DNA of 64,000 bases, taken from Opitutaceae bacterium (GTDB lineage Bacteria > Verrucomicrobiota > Verrucomicrobiia > Opitutales > Opitutaceae). Position numbers and translations under genes: made by a program. Below the pieces are notes generated by a model, which searched no databases, was not told the origin of the DNA, and saw only the letters and a list, made by a program, of their open reading frames with translations. Positions 1 to 8,938 of this stretch are shown here, one piece after another (within the stretch, counting starts at the first letter, position 1; each line of letters starts with the position of its first letter). Where the stretch lies: contig JAQTYQ010000009.1 in the NCBI GenBank assembly GCA_028688225.1, forward strand, positions 49,283 to 113,282, written 5' to 3'.

Positions 1-2
1 CG

Positions 3-296
3 GTCCCGATGATCGGCGCGAGCGGAGCCATCTCCGGCGTCCTCGGGGCCTACCTGCTGCTGTTTCCGACGGCGTGGATCTACACGCTGGTGCCGTGGAT
101 CGTGCCCATCGTGCCGGTGCCCGCGTTCGTGTTTCTCATCCTCTGGTTTGTCATCCAGGCGTTCAACGGCCTCGGCGCGCTGCTCGGCGGCCGTCCGGCC
201 GGCGGGGTGGCGTGGTGGGCGCACGCCGGCGGATTTGTGGCGGGCCTCTGGCTGGTGCGGTGGGCGAAAAATGCCGGCTGGGTGCGGCGGCGGTAG
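3..296 (+). CDS. Rhomboid-family intramembrane serine protease, C-terminal part
   Basis: The gene enters from before the window, so only about 98 C-terminal residues are visible. They start near the rhomboid active-site block GASGAISG, which carries the nucleophilic serine. A long hydrophobic stretch follows, then AWWAHAGGFVAG, which carries the catalytic histidine in the last membrane helix. Serine and histidine in this order are the hallmark of rhomboids, which cut membrane proteins within the bilayer. The end is basic (about seven K/R in the last twelve residues), as expected for a cytoplasmic tail. The TAG stop is followed by CCCGG, the same eight bases that open the 91-bp repeat found elsewhere in the window. 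Family call firm; substrate unknown. Confidence 0.85.
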   Translation, partial: VPMIGASGAISGVLGAYLLLFPTAWIYTLVPWIVPIVPVPAFVFLILWFVIQAFNGLGALLGGRPAGGVAWWAHAGGFVAGLWLVRWAKNAGWVRRR

Positions 297-400
297 CCCG
301 GACCGGCGGCCGGAAGAACGGAGACCGCGCGATGCGGGGATCCGATGCAGCCTCAGAAAGGTTTGCTTCTGACCCCTGTCGCCTTGTTTCCAGGTTTCCG

Positions 401-441
401 CCCCGGCAACATGTAAACTATTAGTTGACATATTGCCGGGG
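401..441. repeat. Long hairpin with a core shared with 42751-42785
   Basis: Two 18-base arms (401-418 and 424-441) pair with two mismatches around the loop TATTA. The inner part, ATGTAAAC then loop then GTTGACAT, is nearly the same as in the hairpin at 42751-42785, while the outer arms differ in sequence but still pair in both. It lies about 105 bases after the rhomboid stop in the 410-base gene-free gap 297-706, in which nothing else was recognised. There is no T-run, so a simple intrinsic terminator is unlikely. It could be a dispersed repeat or an operator. Confidence 0.7.
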
Positions 442-706
442 GCAATGCCCGGAGAACCGCCGGGAATCGTCGGGGCGGATCCGGCCGGAGCCGCCGGCCC
501 GGTCTGGAATCGTTGATTTCTTCCGGACGCGTCCGGGGTCCCACGGTGGCCGCCGTGTCCGTGGAACCGGATGCCGCGCCTGCGGTCCATCGTGAAGTAT
601 CCTGAGCATTCACCTCGGGGGCGTGGCCGGTGGCCGGCCAGTCGTTATAATCGGTTGACCACCGGCCGCCTCCCCGAGCAAATAGGCGCTGAATCCTACA
701 ATCACC

Positions 707-1099
707 ATGAAAACGAACTTGAATTTCCGGCTCGTGCTGGCGGCCGCGGTGCTGGCGCTGACGTCGCTGACGGGTTGTGTGGCCGTGGTCGCGGGCGCGG
801 CCGGGGCGGGCACGGTGGCCTGGGTGCGCGGCGAGCTCAACGCCACGCTGGACACGAATTTCGAAAAGGCGGCCAACGCGGCCGACCTGGCCATCAAGCA
901 GCTCCAGTTTGCCAAGGTCAGCGAGAAAAAGGATTCGCTGTCGGCGACCATCATTGCGCGCACGGCCCAGGACAAAAAGGTGGTGGTCAAGGTCACCAAG
1001 GTGAGCGACCAGGCGGCCAAGGTGCAGATTCGCGTGGGTTATTTCGGCGACGAGACGGTGTCGCTGGCCATCCTCGACAAGATCAAGACCAATCTCTGA
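707..1099 (+). CDS. DUF3568-type small lipoprotein
   Basis: This 130-residue protein starts with a basic, hydrophobic signal peptide ending in the lipobox LTGC, so Cys24 should be lipidated and the protein anchored in an envelope membrane. A Gly/Ala-rich segment follows, then VAWVRGELNATLDTNF and an alternating charged and beta-prone region. This layout matches the DUF3568 lipoproteins common in Verrucomicrobiota, whose function is unknown to me. It stands alone between the 297-706 gap and the large PilX-like gene. Start choice is supported by the signal peptide. Confidence 0.75.
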   Translation: MKTNLNFRLVLAAAVLALTSLTGCVAVVAGAAGAGTVAWVRGELNATLDTNFEKAANAADLAIKQLQFAKVSEKKDSLSATIIARTAQDKKVVVKVTKVSDQAAKVQIRVGYFGDETVSLAILDKIKTNL

Positions 1100-1197
1100 G
1101 CGGCGGCCGCCCTCCCGGCGGAGGGGGACGGGAAACTGGAGCGTTGACCGTCGCGGGCGGACGCGGCATCGGGTAGGGAAACCCGGCCGTTCGCCCG

Positions 1198-4122
1198 ATG
1201 ACTCCCCTATGCACGGACAGCCGCGGCGCGGCCCTGGCGCGCGCCCGCGGCGGCTTTGCGCTGCTGATCGCCGTCAGCCTGCTCGCGCTCGTGGTACTGC
1301 TGCTCCTGGGCCTGGCGACACTTACCCGCGTCGAAACCGCGATCGCGAGCAACACGCGGCAGGCGGCGCAGGCGCGCCAGCATGCGCTCCTGGCGCTGCA
1401 GCTTGCCGTCGGGCGGCTCCAGCGTTTCGCCGGGCCCGACCGGCGCGTGACCGCGCGGTCCGACCTGCAGCCGGCCGCCACCGGCAATCCCTGCTGGACC
1501 GGCGTGTGGGACGCCGCCGACTCGTCCACGCCGCTCACCTGGCTGGTCAGCGGCAACGAGGCGCAGCCGCTCGCGCTCACGCCGGCCGGCGTGCCGGTGG
1601 CCGATCCCGCGCCGGACAATGACTCGGTGTGGCTGCTACGCTCGCCGGTGAGCGCGCCGGACCGGCGCATCAAACTGGCGTGCCAGCCCATCCGGATCCC
1701 GGATCTGCCGGGCCTGGAGGGAACGCGGGCCGTCGGGCACTTCGCCTGGTGGGTGGGCGACGAGAGCGTGAAGGCCAAGTTCAATCTGGAGAATCCCTCC
1801 GCCGGGGCCGCGCCCGGCACCCTGGAGCACGGTCGGCAATTCCTGTCGGCCCAGCAGTTCGGCATCGAACAACTCGCGCCTGCCTTTGCCGCCTACGTCA
1901 CAGCCAAGGGAGACACCGCCGCCGGCGCAGCGTTGCGCGACCGGCTCGGCCGCGTGCTGACGCCGAACCAGATTCCCTACGCCAGCGCGGACTTTGGCCT
2001 GCCCGCGCTGCGCGACCGCTTTCACGATCTCACCACGTTCTCTTTCGGCGTGCTGGCTAATGTGCGCGACGGCGGTCTGCAGCAGGACCTGACCCGGGGG
2101 CTTGAGGCGGGGGCATCCCGGCCGGCGGGTCCAGTGTTTTCCGGCGGCCCCGCCTGGGATCTGGTGCGCTCCTACTACCACCTGCGCCCTGAGCTTGTCG
2201 ACGGCCGCCGGCAGATCGCTCCGCGGGCGCAGGTGCCGCCGCAGCACGGCGTGCATCCGGTGGTGCTGCTCGTTCAGGTCGTGTGGGGCGGTGACTTGGT
2301 CGGCGGAAAATTCCGGCTGCTGCTCCGGCCGATGATCGTGCTGGGTAATCCGTACGGCGTCGCGCTGGCGCCGACGGACTACCGGCTGGTCTGGCGGCAG
2401 GCGGGGACCATCGAACTGCAGAGTCCGCCGGCCGGCGCGGAGGCGGTGTCCGCGGCCGGCACGCCCGTACAACTGCTGGGCGAGAATCCGCAGTTTCGGA
2501 TTCCGCAGGCCGCTTTTCTGCCGGGCGAGGCCAAGGTCTTCACCCTGCCGGCGGCGGGCGCGGACGCCGTTCCCTACGAGCCGGGCTCCGGGCTCGTTTT
2601 GGCGGAGGGCTACACAGCTGACCGTCACGCCTGGCACGACCTCGCCGCAATCGCGCCGGCCGACGCCGCGGGAATGGCCGTGCGCGTGTCTGCCGGCGAC
2701 GCCGGGTTCGTGCTTTCCCTCGACGGCGGCGGGACGCTGCAGGAGACGGCCGGCTGCGCTGCAAATGCGCCCGCGTGTTCGGGAACGCTCCCGTTGTTGG
2801 GGGCACCGGTGCGCGTCGGGTTGCGCATGGCGCACGATACCGGCAACGCGCCTGGCGACGACAGCGGCCTCCGCTGGCTGGCGGACTTCAACGTACGGGC
2901 GTCGGTCGTCGGTCCGCTCCCGGCCTGGGGCCGCAATCCGCAGTACAGCGCCGCCACGCCGCGCGATGGCGACGATTGCACCGTGCTCGACGACCGTTAC
3001 GCCTGCTGGGGCCCCGCCAACCGCGCGGGCGACGGCGGGCAGCGGTTCGTCACCCTCTTCCACCTGCCGGATGCCGATCTGCATGCGCTCGCGCAGCTGC
3101 AGCATGCGAATCTCCTGCCAGTTGGCACCGGACCGGGATACACGGTCGGTCTGGCCTATGCCGATCCGCACACGCCCGATGGCACGGCTGATTTCAATCA
3201 TCGTCTGAACGAGGCGTTGTGGGACCGGTTTTTCTTTTCCACGCTGCCGGCGGGGACGGGAACCCTGCCTGCGATGCTGCCCAACGGGCGGATCGTTTAT
3301 CACCGGCGCGGCGGCGTCCCGTCCGCACTGGAAGCCGTGCGGAACTTCGACACCGCGGCCGCCCATCTGCTCATCGATGGACCCTTCAACATTCATTCCA
3401 CCTCGGTGGAGGCATGGCAGGCGCTGTTGGCCTCGTTCAACGGTCAGCGGCTCGAGGTGGAGGATCCGGCGACCGGGGCGACCAGCGCGGCGACCGTGGG
3501 CGGTGCGTTTTTGCGCGGTGGAACCGTGTACGGCGGTGCGGACGACGGCTGGCGCGGTTTCCGCACGCTCACCGAAGCGGAGCTGCACCGGCTGGCTGTG
3601 GCGATCGTGGACCGGGTGCGGGCGCACGGTCCCTTCCGTTCGCTGGCCGAGTTTGTCAACCGGCCGCTGCAGGCCCCGACGGAGGCGGAACGCCTCGCCG
3701 GTCTGCTGCAGTCGGCGCTCGACGCCGTCGTCAATCCTCCGTCCTCGCTTGCGCCCGCCGCCGGCCTGCCCGCGACCGTGGGTCCGGCCCCCGGGCTGGC
3801 CTGGCCCGCGGCATCGCAGGGCCATCCCGCCACGCTGGCGCCCGGCTGGCTGTCGCAGGCGGATGTGCTCAGCGCCATCGGACCGGTGCTGCGCGTGCGC
3901 TCCGACACGTTTCTGGTGCGCGCCTACGGCGATGCCGTGAACCCGGCGACGGGCATCCTCGAAGGCCGGGCCTGGTGCGAGGCGGTGGTGCAGCGCTTCC
4001 CGGAATATGTCGATCCGGCAAACGCGCCGGAGGAGAACGCGGGCCTCACGGCGGCCAACCAGATCTACGGGCGGCGCTTTGAGATCGTCCATTTCCGCTG
4101 GCTCTCGCCGGACGACGTGTGA
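1198..4122 (+). CDS. Large PilX-like protein with prepilin-type N-terminus
   Basis: A 974-residue protein. After a short Arg-rich leader comes GGFALLIAVSLLALVVLLLL, a single hydrophobic helix of the pilin/PilX kind, followed by an Ala/Gln/Arg-rich amphipathic stretch (about residues 45-80). The rest is a large exported domain with scattered Cys, likely disulfide-bonded. The N-terminal pattern and the great length recall the Verru_Chthon cassette protein A group of Verrucomicrobia, but that is a resemblance only. It stands upstream of the TPR membrane protein and the T2SS arm in the same direction, so it may be a companion of that machine. Function unproven. Confidence 0.6.
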   Translation: MTPLCTDSRGAALARARGGFALLIAVSLLALVVLLLLGLATLTRVETAIASNTRQAAQARQHALLALQLAVGRLQRFAGPDRRVTARSDLQPAATGNPCWTGVWDAADSSTPLTWLVSGNEAQPLALTPAGVPVADPAPDNDSVWLLRSPVSAPDRRIKLACQPIRIPDLPGLEGTRAVGHFAWWVGDESVKAKFNLENPSAGAAPGTLEHGRQFLSAQQFGIEQLAPAFAAYVTAKGDTAAGAALRDRLGRVLTPNQIPYASADFGLPALRDRFHDLTTFSFGVLANVRDGGLQQDLTRGLEAGASRPAGPVFSGGPAWDLVRSYYHLRPELVDGRRQIAPRAQVPPQHGVHPVVLLVQVVWGGDLVGGKFRLLLRPMIVLGNPYGVALAPTDYRLVWRQAGTIELQSPPAGAEAVSAAGTPVQLLGENPQFRIPQAAFLPGEAKVFTLPAAGADAVPYEPGSGLVLAEGYTADRHAWHDLAAIAPADAAGMAVRVSAGDAGFVLSLDGGGTLQETAGCAANAPACSGTLPLLGAPVRVGLRMAHDTGNAPGDDSGLRWLADFNVRASVVGPLPAWGRNPQYSAATPRDGDDCTVLDDRYACWGPANRAGDGGQRFVTLFHLPDADLHALAQLQHANLLPVGTGPGYTVGLAYADPHTPDGTADFNHRLNEALWDRFFFSTLPAGTGTLPAMLPNGRIVYHRRGGVPSALEAVRNFDTAAAHLLIDGPFNIHSTSVEAWQALLASFNGQRLEVEDPATGATSAATVGGAFLRGGTVYGGADDGWRGFRTLTEAELHRLAVAIVDRVRAHGPFRSLAEFVNRPLQAPTEAERLAGLLQSALDAVVNPPSSLAPAAGLPATVGPAPGLAWPAASQGHPATLAPGWLSQADVLSAIGPVLRVRSDTFLVRAYGDAVNPATGILEGRAWCEAVVQRFPEYVDPANAPEENAGLTAANQIYGRRFEIVHFRWLSPDDV

Positions 4123-4188
4123 GCACAGTTTCCACGCGGGCCGGCCCTTGCCAAGGATGCCGCCGGCCGCCAGAGTCGGAGTTTTCTC

Positions 4189-6399
4189 GTGAACGCCCCC
4201 GCCCCCGCCGCCGTTGCTCCCGCCGGATCATCCGCCGGGGCGTCGTGGCGTACGCTGGCGTTGCTCGGTCTGGTGCTCGGCCTCCTCACGCTGCTCGCCT
4301 ACGGCAACTCGTTCGCGGCCGGTCTCACGCTCGACAACAAGGTCGTCCTGGGGCTGGACCCGCGCATCCGTGAATGGAGCGCGCAGAACCTGAAACTCAT
4401 CTTCACGCAGAACTACTGGTGGCCAATCAGCGTCAGCGATCTGTACCGGCCGCTCACCACGCTGAGCTATCTCGTCAACTACGCCGTGCTCGGGAACGGC
4501 AGCCGGGTGGCCGGCTATCACGGGGTGAATCTCCTGCTGCACTGGGCCAACGCCTGGCTCGTGCTGGTCATTCTCCACCGCCTCACCGGGCGGCTGAAGC
4601 TGGCGTTGCTGGCGGCGGCGCTCTTTGCCGTGCATCCGGTCAACGTCGAATCGGTCACCAACCTCGTTGGCCGCGCCGATCTGCTGGCCACGCTCACGAT
4701 CCTCCTCGGCGGCTGGTGCTATCTGCGCGCGGCCGAGGTGCCGGGGCCGCGCCGGCTGCCCTGGCTGGCCGGGCTCGGCCTGCTGGCCTGCGCCGGGGTC
4801 CTCATGAAGGAAAGCGCGGTGATGATCGTCGCGTTCGTGCTGCTGTACGACTGGCTGTGGCGCTGGCCCGCGCTGCCGGGCGTGTCCGGGCGGGAACGCC
4901 TGCAGGCGGCGGCCTTCGCGTTCGGCCTCAACGGCTGGATCGTGCTCGTGCCCGCCGTCGTCCTGCTGTTCTGGGTGCGTCACCGGCTGCTCTACGCCTC
5001 GCCGGTTTTCGCCCACCCGTTTGTCGACAATCCCATCGCCTACGCCGGGGCGGGGCAGGGGTTCATGACCGCGGTGAAGGTCATCGGCCGCTACCTTGGC
5101 CTGCTGGTGCTGCCGTCCACGCTCTCCTGCGACTATTCCTACAACCAGATTCCGCTGTTCGGCGAGGCGGCGCATTGGTGGGAGGACGCCTATGCCTGGG
5201 TATCGCTGGTCGTGGTGGCGGCCCTGGTGGGGGCGGCGGTGCGCTGGCGGCGGGTGCATGTGCCGTTCGCCTGGGGGACGCTGCTTTTCTTCCTCATGCT
5301 GCTGCCGACCTCCAATCTGCTGGTGCCCATCGGCAGCATCATGGGGGAGCGCTTCCTCTACCTGCCGTCCATCGGTTTCTGTCTGGTGGCGGCGCTGGCG
5401 CTGCGGCCTTTGGGGACGGCGCTGGCCCGCCGGTGCGTGCCGGATCCGCGCTGGCAGCCCCGGGCCGCGCTGGTGCTGCCGGCGCTGGTCGTGGCGGTGT
5501 TCGCGCTGCGCACCCACGTGCGCAACGCCGACTGGCGCGACGATCTTTCCCTGTGGAAAAGCGCCGTGGCCGTCGCGCCCGACAGCTTCAAAACCCACAA
5601 GGGCTATTCCAACGCGCTCTGGGATGCCGGTCGCGACGAGCCCGCCATCGACGCCGCCATCGCGCGCGCCGGGACCGGCCTGGCCGTGCTCGACCAGAAG
5701 CCGCTGGCGGCAGAGCGCCGCGATGACACGCTCTTTTACGATCTGGGCCTCTATTACCGCCTCAAGGGCGAATTTCTGGACCAGCGCAGCCAGCCGGCCG
5801 AGGCGAAGCGGTTCTATCAGAAGTCCGTCGACATCCTGCAGCGGGCCCGGGAGGTCGACCGCTGGATCAACCAGGCGTCGCGTCAGGCTTCCCTGCGCCG
5901 GGGCCGTCCGGGCGCCGAGCTGGCCGATGTGGGCAACTACCGGATTTACCTGCAGCTCGGCCAGACCCGCCTGCGGCTGGGCGACTGGGCCGAGGCGGAG
6001 GCGGCCGGGCGCTACGCGCAGCGGCTGGCTCCCGACGACCTGGGCGGATACCTGCTTGCCGGGGTGGCCTTGTTCAACGCCGGCCGGCCCGACCAGGCCG
6101 CCGTCCAGATCCTCGCGGTCCTCGTGCTCCAGCCCGAAAACGCCGAGGCCTGGGACAAGCTCGCCACGTGTTACGAGGCGCTCGGCGTCCGGCCGGTCCC
6201 CATCGTCACGCAGGACTCCCGCCGGATCCTCGACGACGGCAGTCCCGTCGTGCGGCGGCAGCTCACCGAGGCTTGCGTGGCCATCGTCCGCAATTTCGAG
6301 GCGGCCCGCAATCATCGGGCGGCGCAGCTGTTTCGCGAACGGGCGATTGCACGCTACCACGTGCCCGCCACCGCCTTTGCCGCCGCGGAGAAGCCCTGA
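4189..6399 (+). CDS. Polytopic membrane protein with TPR tail, TMTC/DUF1736-like
   Basis: A GTG start gives 736 residues. Residues about 20-440 hold ten or so hydrophobic helices, with HPVNVESVTNLVGRADLLA near residue 145, a segment typical of TMTC-type proteins and related GT-C-fold glycosyltransferase-like membrane proteins. Residues about 455-730 form helical repeats consistent with tetratricopeptide repeats, for example the DLGGYLLAGVALFNAGRPDQ helix pair. The family includes O-mannosyltransferases in animals; in bacteria the role is mostly unknown. The gene follows the PilX-like gene after 66 bases and precedes gspG by 75 bases, so it may belong to the secretion locus. Activity on exported proteins is only an inference. 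Confidence 0.7.
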   Translation: MNAPAPAAVAPAGSSAGASWRTLALLGLVLGLLTLLAYGNSFAAGLTLDNKVVLGLDPRIREWSAQNLKLIFTQNYWWPISVSDLYRPLTTLSYLVNYAVLGNGSRVAGYHGVNLLLHWANAWLVLVILHRLTGRLKLALLAAALFAVHPVNVESVTNLVGRADLLATLTILLGGWCYLRAAEVPGPRRLPWLAGLGLLACAGVLMKESAVMIVAFVLLYDWLWRWPALPGVSGRERLQAAAFAFGLNGWIVLVPAVVLLFWVRHRLLYASPVFAHPFVDNPIAYAGAGQGFMTAVKVIGRYLGLLVLPSTLSCDYSYNQIPLFGEAAHWWEDAYAWVSLVVVAALVGAAVRWRRVHVPFAWGTLLFFLMLLPTSNLLVPIGSIMGERFLYLPSIGFCLVAALALRPLGTALARRCVPDPRWQPRAALVLPALVVAVFALRTHVRNADWRDDLSLWKSAVAVAPDSFKTHKGYSNALWDAGRDEPAIDAAIARAGTGLAVLDQKPLAAERRDDTLFYDLGLYYRLKGEFLDQRSQPAEAKRFYQKSVDILQRAREVDRWINQASRQASLRRGRPGAELADVGNYRIYLQLGQTRLRLGDWAEAEAAGRYAQRLAPDDLGGYLLAGVALFNAGRPDQAAVQILAVLVLQPENAEAWDKLATCYEALGVRPVPIVTQDSRRILDDGSPVVRRQLTEACVAIVRNFEAARNHRAAQLFRERAIARYHVPATAFAAAEKP

Positions 6400-6474
6400 A
6401 GGCGCCGGGGGCATCTGAAGCCAGACGCGCCGGACTCGACAAGTCTGGCCGGGCGGCGTTTAACTTTCCGAATC

Positions 6475-6921
6475 ATGAAGTCCGCCGCCCGCATTTCCCG
6501 CCCCGCCCGCCGCATGGTCCGGGCCTTCACCCTCCTCGAGATCCTTGTCGTGCTCGCCATCATCGGCCTGCTGGTCAGCCTCGCGGTCACCAATGTGGGC
6601 AATCTTTTCAGCGGCAGCCAGAAGGATATCACCCGGCTCTTTGTGACTCAGAGCATGCAGGCGCCGTTGAACGCCTATAAAATCCACCTGGGGGACTACC
6701 CGACAACCGCCGAGGGCCTGCAGGCGCTCGTCACGCCGTCCGCCAACAAGGCCGATCGCTGGCGGGGGCCGTATCTGCAGGACAGCAAGCTGCCGGTCGA
6801 TCCCTGGGGTGAGTCCTACCAATATCGCTACCCCGGGGTGAAAAACAAAAACGGCTACGACCTGTGGTCCAAGGGTCCCGACAAGACCGACGGCACGCAA
6901 GACGACATCGGGAACTGGTGA
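6475..6921 (+). CDS. gspG: T2SS major pseudopilin GspG
   Basis: 148 residues with a basic 17-residue leader, cleavage before Phe18 and FTLLEILVVLAIIGLLVSLA as the pilin helix with the conserved Glu at +5. The C-terminal half has the GspG signature: DYPTTAEGLQAL, then RWRGPYLQD, DPWGESYQYRYPG and GYDLWSKGPD, which form the calcium-binding end of the fold. GspG polymerises into the periplasmic pseudopilus that pushes folded proteins through the GspD secretin. Residue -1 is Ala instead of the usual Gly. First gene of the + arm gspGHIJKLM. Confidence 0.95.
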   Translation: MKSAARISRPARRMVRAFTLLEILVVLAIIGLLVSLAVTNVGNLFSGSQKDITRLFVTQSMQAPLNAYKIHLGDYPTTAEGLQALVTPSANKADRWRGPYLQDSKLPVDPWGESYQYRYPGVKNKNGYDLWSKGPDKTDGTQDDIGNW

Positions 6922-6937
6922 CGCAGGCCGTGCCTGC

Positions 6938-7052
6938 GAGTGAAAGTGAGAGGGAAAAGTGAAAGGTGACACGCCGACTTTGTCATCGGTGATCGCCGGG
7001 GGTGATATTTCTCCCGCTCACCCTCACCTGCACTTTTACTCTCCACTTTGCC
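6938..7052. repeat. Inverted-repeat element across the gspG-gspH junction
   Basis: A purine-rich arm built on GTGAAAGTGAGAGG (from about 6938) faces a pyrimidine-rich arm with CTCACCCTCACC and TTTTACTCTCCACTTT (about 7016-7050). The arms are imperfect complements. The element supplies most of the translated leader of GspH. Confidence 0.55.
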
Positions 7053-7549
7053 GATCCCGGCGAAACGCCTTCACTTTGCTGGAGATTCTGCTCGTTCTGG
7101 CGCTCGTCGGGCTGATCGGCGCGCTGCTGGCGGCGGGGGTGACGCGCGTGTTCAGCGACGACCATCCCACGCCGGAGGACGTGTTCTGGCAGGCCTGCCG
7201 CTCGGCCCAGCGACTGGCCTCGCTGAGCGAACGCGAGGTGAGTCTGGGCTTCGACCCAAAGGAGAAGAAGCTGGTCTGGAGCAACGGAGCCGAGACCGGC
7301 ACGGCGTCGTTCGACCCGGCGGGCGGCGAGGTCACGGTGCAGTTTTTGCAGGCCCAGAAAGGCGGCAGCCTGATCCTCATCGCCGGCCAGGTGGTCGAGA
7401 CCCAGGAGGTGCCGCGCGTCCTGTTCTACCCCGACGGCACCTGCACGGCGTTTCGCGTGCAGTTCCGGACCGGGGCGCACGCCTGGCAGCTCGCCATCGA
7501 TCCGTGGACCTGCGCCCCCATGCTGGAGAAAACGCAGGAGGCCAAGTGA
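6959..7549 (+). CDS. gspH: T2SS minor pseudopilin GspH
   Basis: 196 residues from a GTG start. The prepilin helix FTLLEILLVLALVGLIGALL begins at residue 38 after an unusually long 37-residue leader; Ala is at -1. The body (DVFWQACRSAQRLASLSERE, then an EVSLGFDPKEKKLVWS strand) agrees with GspH-type pseudopilins, which sit at the pseudopilus tip with GspI, J and K. The leader is encoded by an inverted-repeat element rather than by typical prepilin leader sequence. An alternative start nearer to the helix is possible, but no good in-frame ATG was seen. Its stop overlaps the GTG start of gspI. Confidence 0.85.
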   Translation: MKGDTPTLSSVIAGGDISPAHPHLHFYSPLCRSRRNAFTLLEILLVLALVGLIGALLAAGVTRVFSDDHPTPEDVFWQACRSAQRLASLSEREVSLGFDPKEKKLVWSNGAETGTASFDPAGGEVTVQFLQAQKGGSLILIAGQVVETQEVPRVLFYPDGTCTAFRVQFRTGAHAWQLAIDPWTCAPMLEKTQEAK

Positions 7550-8157
7550 GACCGGAGAAAGCATGGGGGAGGCTGGAGGCGGGAAGCCGGAGGCCGGGAC
7601 TCGGAAACCGGATACCGACGGTCTGTGCTCGGGAGACCGAGAAGTGCGGAAAATTTCCATGCGCCCTCAAGGCGCCTGCGCCTGATGTTCCAGTCTCCGG
7701 TCTCCGGTCTCCGGCTTCCGCCTTTACGTTGCTGGAGGTCCTGGTCGCCCTGGCCATCTTCGCCCTCGCGGCCGTCGTGCTCGGCGCCACGTATGTGAAC
7801 GCGCTCAACGCCTACGAGGCGGCCACCCGGCGCAACGAGTACGGTGAAGACCTGCGGTTTGTGCGGGCTGCGCTGCTCACCGAGACCGACCGCGAAAAGG
7901 CCGAGGCCGGCGTCGAGCTGGACCTCGGCGGCGGCAAACGGGCGCGCTGGCAGGCCGACATCGCACCTACCAGCACCGTCGATCTTTTCTCGGTCAGCTG
8001 GACATGCGCGATCACCGATCCCGCCCGGCGTGAACCCCATCGCGTGACCCAGACATTTCTGCTGTTGCGGCCCACCTGGTCTGATCCGGTCGAGCGCAGC
8101 GTGCTGCTGGAGGAGGTGCGGGAGCGCATCCAGCAGATCCGGGAGAGGGCGCCATGA
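7546..8157 (+). CDS. gspI: T2SS minor pseudopilin GspI
   Basis: The GTG at 7546 overlaps the gspH stop (GTGA) and gives 203 residues. The mature part starts at Phe60 with FTLLEVLVALAIFALAAVVL, followed by the Asn-rich YVNALNAYEAATRRNEYGED segment typical of GspI. The 59-residue leader is Arg/Pro/Ser-rich and is encoded by an inverted repeat (about 7561-7725). GspI, J and K form the trimer that starts pseudopilus assembly. Residue -1 is Ala. Translation is probably coupled on both sides, since the stop overlaps the gspJ start (ATGA). Confidence 0.85.
   Translation: MRPEKAWGRLEAGSRRPGLGNRIPTVCARETEKCGKFPCALKAPAPDVPVSGLRSPASAFTLLEVLVALAIFALAAVVLGATYVNALNAYEAATRRNEYGEDLRFVRAALLTETDREKAEAGVELDLGGGKRARWQADIAPTSTVDLFSVSWTCAITDPARREPHRVTQTFLLLRPTWSDPVERSVLLEEVRERIQQIRERAP
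7561..7725. repeat. Inverted-repeat element inside the gspI leader
   Basis: Left arm GGAGGCTGGAGGCGGGAAGC (from 7567) and right arm CCAGTCTCCGGTCTCCGGTC (from about 7690) are imperfect reverse complements about 90 bases apart. Both are read through as GspI leader codons. The same GTCTCCGG wording returns in the gspJ leader and in gspF. Confidence 0.65.
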
Positions 8158-8936
8158 ATCTCGCAGGCCGCATAGCGGAAGCCGAATCCGGGAGACCGGA
8201 GACCGGAGGCTGGAGACCGGAACGCCTGGTCGCCCGGTCGCGGAGCTGCAAGAGCGTCGGTTTTACTCCTCCCGTCTCCCGTCTCCCGTCTCCGGTTTCC
8301 GTCACCACCGCCGGTTTCACCCTGCTGGAGCTCCTGCTCTCGCTGGCCCTCGTCGGCCTGCTGCTGGTGGCGATGAACCAGTTCATCTTCTCGATGGGCG
8401 AGCTCTGGGGCCGCGGCGCCGACGTGCGCCTGTTCGACCGGCATGCGCGCGCCGTCACGCGCTTTGTCGAAAAGACGCTGCATGCGACCGCGCTGCCCGC
8501 GGCCAAGGGCACCCAGGCGCTCTCCATCCAGGATACCCGGCTGCCCGACGGGCTCACCGTCCCTCTCCTGACCTTCGAGCTGCCGGAAGGCAGCCGCGTG
8601 CTGCCGTGGCCGGGCGCCCCGCTGCCCGATGTCGTCTGCGCGCTGGGCCTGCAGCCGGGGCAGGGGCTCATGCTCTACTGGCATTCGCAGCTCGAGACGC
8701 ATTTCGCCGACGAGCCGCCGCGCGCCACGGTCCTTTCGCCGTTCGTCACGGCGGTCAGCTACGATTACTACAACGCCGGTTTCAAGAGCTGGCAGAACTA
8801 CTCCGCGCTGCAGCGCGACCACAACAACCGCTGGCAGCTGCCGACGCGGCTGCGGCTGCGCTTCACCTACGGCACGCTGACCCGGGAGACGGTGGTCACC
8901 CTGCCCGCGGCGAGCCAGGGGCTGCCGCTCTTCTGA
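8154..8936 (+). CDS. gspJ: T2SS minor pseudopilin GspJ
   Basis: 260 residues from the ATG that overlaps the gspI stop. The prepilin cleavage site is canonical here, G54 then FTLLELLLSLALVGLLLVAM. The body, with QFIFSMGELWGRGADVRLFDRHARAVTRF and a beta-rich C-terminal half, fits GspJ. The 54-residue leader is again encoded by an inverted repeat (8166-8302), so the gene keeps its reading frame across an inserted element. gspK starts two bases after the stop. Third member of the tip complex. Confidence 0.85.
   Translation: MNLAGRIAEAESGRPETGGWRPERLVARSRSCKSVGFTPPVSRLPSPVSVTTAGFTLLELLLSLALVGLLLVAMNQFIFSMGELWGRGADVRLFDRHARAVTRFVEKTLHATALPAAKGTQALSIQDTRLPDGLTVPLLTFELPEGSRVLPWPGAPLPDVVCALGLQPGQGLMLYWHSQLETHFADEPPRATVLSPFVTAVSYDYYNAGFKSWQNYSALQRDHNNRWQLPTRLRLRFTYGTLTRETVVTLPAASQGLPLF
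8166..8302. repeat. Inverted-repeat element inside the gspJ leader
   Basis: Left arm contains GGGAGACCGGAGACCGGAGG (from about 8190) and the right arm contains CCCGTCTCCCGTCTCCCGTC (from about 8271). The arms are imperfect complements separated by about 55 bases and are translated as part of GspJ. Confidence 0.65.
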
Positions 8937-8938
8937 CC

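Noticed and set aside
7048..7545. Long upstream extension of gspI (frame open from 7048)
   Set aside because: That part overlaps gspH in another frame and is its shadow; GTG at 7546, overlapping the gspH stop, is the sensible start.
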